14,328 bases of DNA, taken from the NCBI GenBank assembly GCA_018067115.1, contig JAGPVI010000319.1:1-14328 (forward strand). The letters run 5' to 3'. Made by a program: the position numbers and the translations under genes. Shown piece after piece: positions 8,901 through 14,328 of the stretch (the first letter of the stretch is position 1; each line of letters begins with the position of its first letter). Under the pieces are notes generated by a model that saw only the letters and a list, made by a program, of their open reading frames with translations, had not been told where the DNA came from and searched no databases. This DNA is from Bizionia sp. Lineage in GTDB: Bacteria; Bacteroidota; Bacteroidia; Flavobacteriales; Flavobacteriaceae.

Positions 8901-11294
8901 TTCCCTTTTGCAACAGATGTTATCTTTACTGTAGCTAATGAGCAAGATGTTAACTGTGTGATTACTAGTGCTGCTATTCAGTTATTAGCCTGTCCTCCAA
9001 GTAACGATAATTGTATTGGAGCTACAGTTGCTCAAGTTAATACCGATGGTAGTTGTGCAGTAACAACACCGGGTACAATTTTAGAAGCTACACCTTCAGG
9101 TGTTCCAACAGGAACTTGTGGTGGTGATCCAAACGACGATGTGTGGTTTGAGTTTACAGCTTTACATGAACTTGAAATGATTTCTATTTTAAATATTCAA
9201 GGAGGAACAACCAACTTAGATTTTGGAATTTACGAAGGTGCTTGTAATGCTTTAGTAGAAATGGAATGTTTTACTACCGATTCAGGAATTACACCTCCAT
9301 TAACTATTGGTAACACTTATTATATTAGAGTATTCTCAGGTGGTTCTGCTGCCGATTCTAGTACTTTCGATTTATGTATTACAGAGCCGCCAAGCGGAAC
9401 ATCTTGTGACAATGCAGGTACTTTCTGTAATAATAATGGGGTACAAACAACTCCAAATCTTACTAATTTCCCAAGTGGTGGTCAGATTGCGTGTTTATTT
9501 TCTACTCCAAATCCAGTTTGGAACATTATTCAAATTGGAGATTCTGGAACTATCGAAATTCAAATCACTCAAACGTCTGCAACAGGACAAGGTCAAGATG
9601 TTGATTTCGTTCTTTGGGGGCCTTTTGATACAGCAACCGATTTTTGTGAAGCAGATGTGTTAGATCAAGGTTGTCCTAACCCTAGCGACTGTCCTAACAA
9701 TACATCAAACTCGAACTTCTATCCTTCAGGAAATATTATTGATTGTAGTTATAGTGCAGCTTCAACTGAAAACTTAACTATCGATAATGCTGTTTCAGGT
9801 GAGGTTTATGTTTTACTAGTTACTAACTTTTCAAACCAACCTGGAGATATTCAAATTCAACAGACCAATTCAAATGGTACTGGTGCAGGATCTACTGTAG
9901 CAGAATTAGATGTAGAAATTACGTCTAATGATGTTGCTTTTATTGATGATGATAATGATGAGTTAACACCAGCAGTGGCTAGCTTATGTGGATTTGATAG
10001 TACAACGCTAACGGCTGAGTCGCCTTTTGCAGAAACTTACGAGTGGTTCCAAAACGGAATTATTTTAGATGGTGAAACGGCAGGAACTTTAGTGGTAACG
10101 GAATCAGATTTCTATAGTGTAGTCGCTTATGATAGTGATTGTGAAGTGTATTCTCAATACGACGTTATATTAAACTTCTACAAAGATGCTGTAGCAAATG
10201 CAGCTCCAGATATGGTGACTTGCGATATTTCTGGTGATGGTACAGAAGACTTTAACTTAGAAGCTCAGACAGCAATTATTTTAGGGGCTCAAAGTGAAAC
10301 AGACTTTGCGGTAACATACCACGCAACATTGGGCGATGCTCAAGCTGGAACGAATGCTTTAGCGTCTCCTTATAACGCAGGAGATAATACTGTAATTTAT
10401 GTTAGAGTAGAAGATCTTGATGCTGTAGGTTCAGGTTCTGGATGTGCTAGCACAAACACATCATTTAATTTACTAATTACAGGAGCGACTCCAGAAGCTA
10501 CAAGTGTAGATTATGAGCTTTGTGATGATGAGTCTTACGATGAAGTTGAATTATTTGACTTAAACGCACATTCTATAGAAGTATTAAATGGTCAAGACCC
10601 TGCGAATTATAATGTGTCTTATTATTTAACACAAACTGATGCTGATGCTGGAACAAATGCTTTAACGTCTCCTTATGAGAATGTGGCTAACCCACAAACA
10701 ATTTATGTGCGAGTTGAAAATAACGTGTCTGCAGATTGTTACGCAACTGCTGCTTTAGATTTAATAGTTACTCCATTAGCAGATACAACAATCGATACAA
10801 GTGCTATGTACGAAGTTTGTCCGAATGCTACATCGCCAATAACTATTACTGCAACGGGTAACAATTACACAGAGTCAGAAGTAACTATTACTTGGTACAG
10901 AGATGGCGTAGTAATTCCTGGTCAAACTAGTTTAGCATTAAATAATGTTTTTGTGGCAGGGACCTATACTATTGAGGTAGCGTTTAATAATAGTTCTTGT
11001 CCTGCAACTTCAGACGACGTAGAGGTTTCAGAACTAGAATCGTGTATCATTCCACAAGGTATCTCGCCAAATGGAGATAATAAAAACGATAATTTCGACT
11101 TAAGTAGTTTCGATGTACAGAGTTTAGAAATCTTTAATAGATATGGAACCAAGGTTTACTCTAAAGCAAACTATACCAACGAATGGTTTGGTCAGTCTCA
11201 AGACGGTGATGAATTACCAGTAGGTACTTACTACTATGTAATGAAATACCAAGGCGGTAAAGTAAAAACTTCTTGGGTTTACATTAACAGATAA
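5913..11294 (+). CDS. Giant T9SS-secreted multidomain adhesin with type B C-terminal domain
   Basis: A 1793-residue cell-surface or released protein, exported by Sec and then the type IX secretion system. I start at the ATG at 5913 because it gives a clean signal peptide (MKKITHLLAMLTILLGLQANA, then Gln); an in-frame GTG at 5883 would add ten charged residues in front. Predicted domains in order: a MAM/choice-of-anchor-like domain (25-209); fibronectin III (211-299); MAM-like (303-471); fibronectin III (472-560); MAM-like (563-732); fibronectin III (733-821); a CUB-like domain (822-938); a strand-rich region (939-1030); a PPC-like domain (1030-1163); a Cys-rich strand region (1164-1322); Ig-like (1347-1423); two ~100-residue repeats with TNALxSPY and TIYVRVE/VIYVRVE (1424-1523, 1526-1624); Ig-like (1625-1710); and the gliding-motility type B C-terminal domain (1711-1793: GISPNGDNKND, IFNRYGTKVY, LPVGTYYYV, SWVYINR). 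No catalytic motif is seen, so binding or adhesion is the best guess. A PorP/SprF gene follows 32 bases later. Confidence 0.93.
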   Translation: MKKITHLLAMLTILLGLQANAQIATFPFNEDFEAGAGGWTANGGSWALGAPANTVINSADSGTNAWVTNLTGTYNSNENSSVVSPVFDFTTLAAPAVQLSVWWNSEFSWDGAVLQSSIDGGASWQNVGAFGDANNWYNDNTINSNPGGQQEGWTGRVGSGNGSGGWVVARHALIGLAGESAVTLRIAFSADGSVNDEGFAFDTVSVYEVTCPEPLNLSASNITATSANIAWDLGGAETDWEVVTQLAGTGVPTGNGDAATSNTAYVASGLTPASNYEVYVRSVCGTEFSPWVGPFNFATECVTFTAPYTEGFENGGTIPLCWTMSGGEDWSFSNTGAGNHIGNNGTITGNTITNGYFAWVDSSGENGATTLTTPFVDVSGLITPSISFYEISDNEGNASSQLDVEVWDGAAWNLMGTYNTNTSGWEKKVINISTLTITGDVQARFVFTEPTPSGFYDDIAIDDVTFDELPSCVNPSNLGIVNTTDTTATISWVSNGLETDWEVAVQAPGTGTPAGNGDATAVNPYVATGLTPATNYEAYVRSDCNGEYSDWIGPINFATECVTFVAPYTEGFENGGTIPLCWTMSGGEDWNFDNDPGFDHIGNNGVINGATATNGYFAWVDASGTDAPAVLLSPLVDVSGLTNPALSFYELSHNEGNANSQLDVEVWDGAAWNLMGTYNTNTAGWELKYLDLSGLTITGDVQARFIFSEVISPGDFYDDIAIDDVTFDELPPCIQPGGISVTNITGISADVSWMPGGGETAWEYVVQPAGTGVPTTGTAVTTTTVSETGLSFQTEYEVYVRSNCGIEGFSAWSGPVNFTTTVQLNFTVDCTVGPVNFTYCYENNDTNVFTFTSTDGTPLNFAVNAGTVESNWDEFQVFDTDGTDLNAATPYGNNGNLAGITYVSTGDTISFAITSDGSTGCSTVSAFDTLDITVSCATCVNPEATFMVIDDCDNGDQFLVDVNITSLGDATSVLISDNQGSTPVSVLATGITQFGPFPFATDVIFTVANEQDVNCVITSAAIQLLACPPSNDNCIGATVAQVNTDGSCAVTTPGTILEATPSGVPTGTCGGDPNDDVWFEFTALHELEMISILNIQGGTTNLDFGIYEGACNALVEMECFTTDSGITPPLTIGNTYYIRVFSGGSAADSSTFDLCITEPPSGTSCDNAGTFCNNNGVQTTPNLTNFPSGGQIACLFSTPNPVWNIIQIGDSGTIEIQITQTSATGQGQDVDFVLWGPFDTATDFCEADVLDQGCPNPSDCPNNTSNSNFYPSGNIIDCSYSAASTENLTIDNAVSGEVYVLLVTNFSNQPGDIQIQQTNSNGTGAGSTVAELDVEITSNDVAFIDDDNDELTPAVASLCGFDSTTLTAESPFAETYEWFQNGIILDGETAGTLVVTESDFYSVVAYDSDCEVYSQYDVILNFYKDAVANAAPDMVTCDISGDGTEDFNLEAQTAIILGAQSETDFAVTYHATLGDAQAGTNALASPYNAGDNTVIYVRVEDLDAVGSGSGCASTNTSFNLLITGATPEATSVDYELCDDESYDEVELFDLNAHSIEVLNGQDPANYNVSYYLTQTDADAGTNALTSPYENVANPQTIYVRVENNVSADCYATAALDLIVTPLADTTIDTSAMYEVCPNATSPITITATGNNYTESEVTITWYRDGVVIPGQTSLALNNVFVAGTYTIEVAFNNSSCPATSDDVEVSELESCIIPQGISPNGDNKNDNFDLSSFDVQSLEIFNRYGTKVYSKANYTNEWFGQSQDGDELPVGTYYYVMKYQGGKVKTSWVYINR
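6543..8375 (+). repeat. Tandem 783-bp FN3-MAM coding repeats inside the adhesin
   Basis: Two consecutive units of exactly 783 bp (261 codons), 6543-7325 and 7326-8108, each encode a fibronectin III domain followed by a MAM-like domain. A third, partial copy (8109-~8375) holds only the fibronectin III domain. Conservation is patchy but very high in places: 6841-6900 and 7621-7680 differ at only two of 60 bases. The phrases WEV.VQ/TQ, GTG.P, YVRS.C, EGFENGGTIPLCWTMSGGED and YDDIAIDDVTFDELP recur. This points to an internal duplication kept similar by selection or recombination. Confidence 0.85.
10183..10783 (+). repeat. Two diverged ~100-residue surface-protein repeats in the adhesin
   Basis: Two adjacent segments of the adhesin share the same layout: a Cys-Asp start (VTCDISGDG / ELCDDESYD), then FNLEAQ / FDLNAHS, then TYHATLGDAQAGTNALASPY / SYYLTQTDADAGTNALTSPY, then VIYVRVED / TIYVRVEN, then a Cys. 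At the DNA level they are diverged. This is a stalk-type repeat common in flavobacterial secreted proteins with type B C-terminal domains. Confidence 0.75.
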
Positions 11295-11326
11295 TAGCAG
11301 TACAAACAACAACTTAAAATTTAAGA

Positions 11327-12235
11327 ATGAAAAAAATATATATCCTTTTCGCCGTTTTGTTTGCTCTAAACAGTTATGCGCAACAAGACCCTCAGTATAC
11401 ACAATACATGTATAACATGAATATAATTAACCCTGCATACGCTGGTTCTAGCGAGACTGTTTCTATTGGAGCACTCTACAGGAGTCAGTGGGTAGGTATA
11501 GAAGGTGCTCCTAAAACAGGAACACTTTCTATTCACGCCCCGGTAGGGAATCGTGTAGGATTAGGCTTCTCACTTATTAGTGATGAAGTTGGCCCTGTAA
11601 ACGAGACTAATGCTTACGTAGATTTCTCTTATACTTTACCAATGGGTACAAGTACAAAATTAGCTTTAGGTTTAAAAGCAGGAGCAACATTTCATGCTAT
11701 TGGAACCGGTTCGGTAGTCACTTTAGACCCTAACGATCCTTTTTACGCACAAGATATTAATGAAACAACTCCTAATGTTGGAGCAGGAGCGTATTTCTAT
11801 AAGCCAAATAAATACTACATCTCTGCCTCTATGCCAAATATTTTAAATGGAACACATTTAGATTTAGACGGTCGTAAAATAGGATCAGAATCAGAGCATT
11901 TATTTACAGCTGCAGGTTACGTTTTCGATTTATCGCCAAACTTTAAATTAAAGCCACACGTACTTGCTAAATTTGCTTTCGATGCACCAGTAACTTACGA
12001 TGCTAACCTAAACTTATTTATGTACGACCTCGTAGAGGTAGGTGCAGGATACCGTTTAGACGATTCTTTTAGTGGTATGATTAACTTTATGGTTTCTCCT
12101 AATTTAAGAATAGGATACGCTTACGATAGTATCCAGTCAGACTTAAATGTAGACACCAGTTCATCGCACGAAATATTTATAAACTTCGACATTTTCTTAC
12201 CTAAGAAAGTATCGCGTTCACCTCGTTATTTTTAA
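11327..12235 (+). CDS. PorP/SprF-family type IX secretion outer-membrane protein
   Basis: A 302-residue predicted outer-membrane beta-barrel. Signal peptide of 18 residues (MKKIYILFAVLFALNSYA, then Gln). The mature N-terminus QQDPQYTQYMYNMNIINPAY followed by AGS is the hallmark of the PorP/SprF family. The rest alternates short hydrophobic strands with Gly/Asn turns (GALYRSQWVG, VGLGFSLISDEVGP, LALGLKAG, YISASMPN) and ends in an aromatic residue (PRYF), as outer-membrane barrels do. Known from the family: proteins with a type B C-terminal domain need a PorP/SprF-type partner, usually encoded next door, for secretion or surface attachment, as SprF does for SprB. Here it lies 32 bases after the adhesin and 20 before the OmpA protein, with no promoter between, so I infer it is the dedicated partner of that adhesin. 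I leave the symbol empty because genomes carry many paralogues. Confidence 0.93.
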   Translation: MKKIYILFAVLFALNSYAQQDPQYTQYMYNMNIINPAYAGSSETVSIGALYRSQWVGIEGAPKTGTLSIHAPVGNRVGLGFSLISDEVGPVNETNAYVDFSYTLPMGTSTKLALGLKAGATFHAIGTGSVVTLDPNDPFYAQDINETTPNVGAGAYFYKPNKYYISASMPNILNGTHLDLDGRKIGSESEHLFTAAGYVFDLSPNFKLKPHVLAKFAFDAPVTYDANLNLFMYDLVEVGAGYRLDDSFSGMINFMVSPNLRIGYAYDSIQSDLNVDTSSSHEIFINFDIFLPKKVSRSPRYF

Positions 12236-12255
12236 TCAGTTAAGCTAAATCAAAT

Positions 12256-14160
12256 ATGAAAAATATAAAACTATTTATAACACTAATCATCCTGAGTAGC
12301 TTTAGTGTAACTGCTCAAAATAAACAGACTGCAAAAGCCGACAAGCATTTTGCTAAGTTGGAGTTTGTAGAAGCTGCGCAAGCCTATACAAAACTTGTAG
12401 AAAAAGGAGAAGCAGATGCTTACGTTTACGGACAATTAGCAGAAGCTAGTTACAACACATTTAATACCGTAGAGGCAGAAAAATGGTATGCGAAAGCATT
12501 AGAGTCTAGTTCAGATTCTGAAATGATGTATAAGTATTCTGAAATGTTAAAAGCAAACGGAAAATATGACGCATCAAACCAACAAATGAGCAAGTTTGCA
12601 GCAGCAAACGCTAGCGATGAAAGAGCGAAAGCATTCTTAGCAAACCCTAATTATCTAAACGATATTTTAGCAAAAGAAGAAAAGTTTACAGCTAAAAATT
12701 TAGAGTTTAACTCAGAAGCTTCAGATTTTGGAGGGACTTTAAAAGATGGTAAGCTTTACTTTACATCAGCAAGAAACGATTCAAGACGTACTTACGGATG
12801 GAACGATCAACCATTTTTAGACATCTACGAATTAACAGTAGCTGAAGATGGAACATATTCTGAAGCAAGCGTATTAAAAGGAAAAATAAATACAAAATAC
12901 CACGAAGGTATTGTGACTTTTTCGCCAGACGGAAACACAATGTATTTTTCTCGTGAGAGCTTCTTTGATAATATGTACGAAAAAAATGAAGACACAAACA
13001 CAAAATTAAGTGTCATTCAATTATTCAAAGCAACAAAAAATGGAGATTCATGGAAAAACGTTACTGCTTTATCTTTAAACAGTAATAGCCACTCTGTAAA
13101 AAACCCATCGGTTAGTAAAGACGGATCGACCTTATACTTCGCTTCAGATATGGAAGGCGGTTTTGGTAAGTTCGATATTTACAAAGCAACTATTGCAGCA
13201 GATGGAACAGTAGGAGCAGCAGAAAACTTAGGCGCTAAAGTAAATACGCCAGGTCAAGAAATGTTCCCTTACGCAGGAGACGATGAGTATTTATACTTCT
13301 CTTCTAACGGGCATTTAGGGTTAGGAAACTTAGATGTGTATTACACGACGTACTCAGGTACAGAAACTGTAAAAAACATTGGCGCTCCTATAAACAGTAA
13401 AGCAGACGATTTTGCTTTTGTACTTGACGCTGATAAAAATGGTTATGTGTCTTCAAACCGTGCAGGAGGAAAAGGAAGTGACGATATCTATGCGATTAGA
13501 GAAATTAAGCCATTATGCGATGTAGAGATGCTTGTAACTGTAGAAAATGCAGAAACAGGAGTAAAACTTGCAGGAGCAATGGTAACACTTTACGATAGTG
13601 AAGGTAGCGTTATAGCAACCGAAACTACAAACGCACAAGGGGTAACTACTTTTACAACAGATTGCGATCAAGACACTAGCTTAAAAGTAACTAAAGCAGA
13701 GTTTGAAGACAATACAGCAACTGTATCTGGATCTAAAGACGCTAAAAAAGCTGTGACTGTAGATTTAACACCAATCAAGAAAATGATTGTAGAAGACAAA
13801 GTGGTATTAGACCCAATTTACTTCGAGTTCGATAAATCTAACATTACGCCTCAAGGTGCTGCAGAATTAGATAAACTAGTATTAGTAATGAATAAATACC
13901 CAGAAATGGTAATTTACGCTACATCTCATACCGATAACAGAGGTAAAGATGGTTATAATATGAGTCTATCAGAACGCAGAGCACAATCTACTGTAGCTTA
14001 TGTAATCTCTAAAGGAATTTCTGCTTCTAGAATAACAGGAAAAGGAAAAGGAGAAAGCGAGCCTGTAGTAGCATGTGGTACAAATTGTACTGAAGCACAA
14101 CACCAACAAAACAGACGTTCGGAATTCACTATTAAAAGTGGTGGACCTAGCGGAAACTAA
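12256..14160 (+). CDS. TPR / PD40 propeller / OmpA protein, PorE-like architecture
   Basis: A 634-residue predicted periplasmic protein anchored to peptidoglycan. Signal peptide ~1-20 (SFSVTA, then Gln); no lipobox Cys, unlike PorE of Porphyromonas. Residues ~25-130 are TPR-like helices (AEKWYAKALES, YGQLAEASYN). Residues ~140-410 hold about five PD40/WD40-like propeller blades with recurring (L/M)YF(T/S/A)S: DGKLYFTSARND, DGNTMYFSRES, DGSTLYFASDM, DEYLYFSSNG and NGYVSSNRAGG. Residues ~420-500 form a carboxypeptidase-regulatory-like beta-sandwich (TGVKLAGAMVTLYD). Residues ~518-630 are an OmpA C-terminal domain (YFEFDKSNITPQG, SHTDNRG, LSERRAQ, NRRSEF). Asp560 and Arg575, 15 residues apart as in classical OmpA, are the expected peptidoglycan ligands. 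It is the last gene of the three-gene cassette and is followed by a strong terminator. It probably links the PorP/SprF barrel and its adhesin to the cell wall; that role is inferred. Confidence 0.92.
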   Translation: MKNIKLFITLIILSSFSVTAQNKQTAKADKHFAKLEFVEAAQAYTKLVEKGEADAYVYGQLAEASYNTFNTVEAEKWYAKALESSSDSEMMYKYSEMLKANGKYDASNQQMSKFAAANASDERAKAFLANPNYLNDILAKEEKFTAKNLEFNSEASDFGGTLKDGKLYFTSARNDSRRTYGWNDQPFLDIYELTVAEDGTYSEASVLKGKINTKYHEGIVTFSPDGNTMYFSRESFFDNMYEKNEDTNTKLSVIQLFKATKNGDSWKNVTALSLNSNSHSVKNPSVSKDGSTLYFASDMEGGFGKFDIYKATIAADGTVGAAENLGAKVNTPGQEMFPYAGDDEYLYFSSNGHLGLGNLDVYYTTYSGTETVKNIGAPINSKADDFAFVLDADKNGYVSSNRAGGKGSDDIYAIREIKPLCDVEMLVTVENAETGVKLAGAMVTLYDSEGSVIATETTNAQGVTTFTTDCDQDTSLKVTKAEFEDNTATVSGSKDAKKAVTVDLTPIKKMIVEDKVVLDPIYFEFDKSNITPQGAAELDKLVLVMNKYPEMVIYATSHTDNRGKDGYNMSLSERRAQSTVAYVISKGISASRITGKGKGESEPVVACGTNCTEAQHQQNRRSEFTIKSGGPSGN

Positions 14161-14186
14161 TTAATAAAATTTTATATCTAAAATTT

Positions 14187-14218
14187 AAAAGCCAGAACAT
14201 TTGTTCTGGCTTTTTTTT
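14187..14218 (+). terminator. Rho-independent terminator closing the T9SS cassette
   Basis: AAAAGCCAGAAC and GTTCTGGCTTTT form a perfect stem around a 4-base ATTT loop, followed by an eight-T run (14211-14218). It starts 26 bases after the stop of the OmpA-domain gene and is the strongest terminator in the window. Confidence 0.92.
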
Positions 14219-14230
14219 ATGAACTATATT

Positions 14231-14264
14231 TTGTTAAGATGATCTCTCAGTGGTATTATTTTAG
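14231..14264 (+). promoter_or_regulatory. Possible promoter for a gene beyond the right edge
   Basis: TTG at 14231-14233 (within TTTTG) is followed after 23 bases by TATTTTAG (14257-14264). This fits the flavobacterial pattern TTG-N17-23-TAnnTTTG with one mismatch. It lies directly after the terminator, where a new unit would be expected to begin. Confidence 0.4.
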
Positions 14265-14297
14265 CGTGACAACCAATAGAGTTTAATAAAATGAATA

Positions 14298-14328
14298 ATG
14301 GATGTATTAAGTCTTTCTAGTCAAATAC
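14298..14328 (+). CDS. Possible start of a further gene (partial, 10 codons)
   Basis: An ATG at 14298 opens a frame (MDVLSLSSQI) that stays open to the window edge, 34 bases after the putative -7 box. Ten codons are too few to recognise a product. The nearby ATG at 14291 is in another frame and stops after nine codons. This is an inference from position only. Confidence 0.25.
   Translation, partial: MDVLSLSSQI

Noticed and set aside
9307..9663. Plus-strand 118-codon frame within the adhesin
   Set aside because: It is an out-of-frame shadow of the adhesin with Leu/Ile/Val-rich, low-quality sequence; the main frame encodes a coherent PPC-like domain there.
14291..14320. ATG at 14291 as the start of the next gene
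   Set aside because: The frame stops after nine codons.

Overview
This AT-rich window comes from a member of the Bacteroidota, almost certainly the family Flavobacteriaceae. The evidence is a type IX secretion (T9SS) adhesin with a gliding-motility-type C-terminal domain, a PorP/SprF-family partner, TAnnTTTG-like -7 boxes, hardly any Shine-Dalgarno sequences, and protein sequences typical of marine flavobacteria. The genus cannot be told from this sequence.

Left part (1-2666, minus strand): the first 888 codons of a very large predicted outer-membrane protein of unknown function, running off the left edge. It has a signal peptide, many alternating beta-strand segments and a textbook EF-hand-like calcium loop. 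It is divergent from a plus-strand group starting at 2791. That group opens with exodeoxyribonuclease III (xth), which is broken by an apparent one-base insertion in the T run at 3217-3219. All catalytic residues are present across the two frames. A coiled-coil OmpA-type lipoprotein follows 24 bases later. After it come an 84-bp repeat-like intergenic element and a hairpin terminator.

Middle (4698-5735): a stand-alone Tas-type aldo/keto reductase. Its true start lies downstream of the terminator.

Right part (5913-14160): a three-gene T9SS cassette. It holds (i) a 1793-residue secreted multidomain adhesin with a type B C-terminal secretion domain, (ii) a PorP/SprF-family outer-membrane barrel and (iii) a TPR / PD40-propeller / carboxypeptidase-regulatory-like / OmpA protein with PorE-like architecture. 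The genes are 32 and 20 bases apart and end at a strong terminator (14187-14218), so they look like one transcription unit. The likely logic is that the adhesin is exported by the T9SS, handed to or held by its dedicated PorP/SprF barrel, and tied to peptidoglycan through the OmpA protein. An 18-bp perfect palindrome lies about 90 bases upstream of the adhesin.

The last ~110 bases hold a possible promoter and perhaps the first codons of a further gene. I found no tRNA, rRNA, CRISPR array or transposase. No intergenic stretch exceeds 300 bases.
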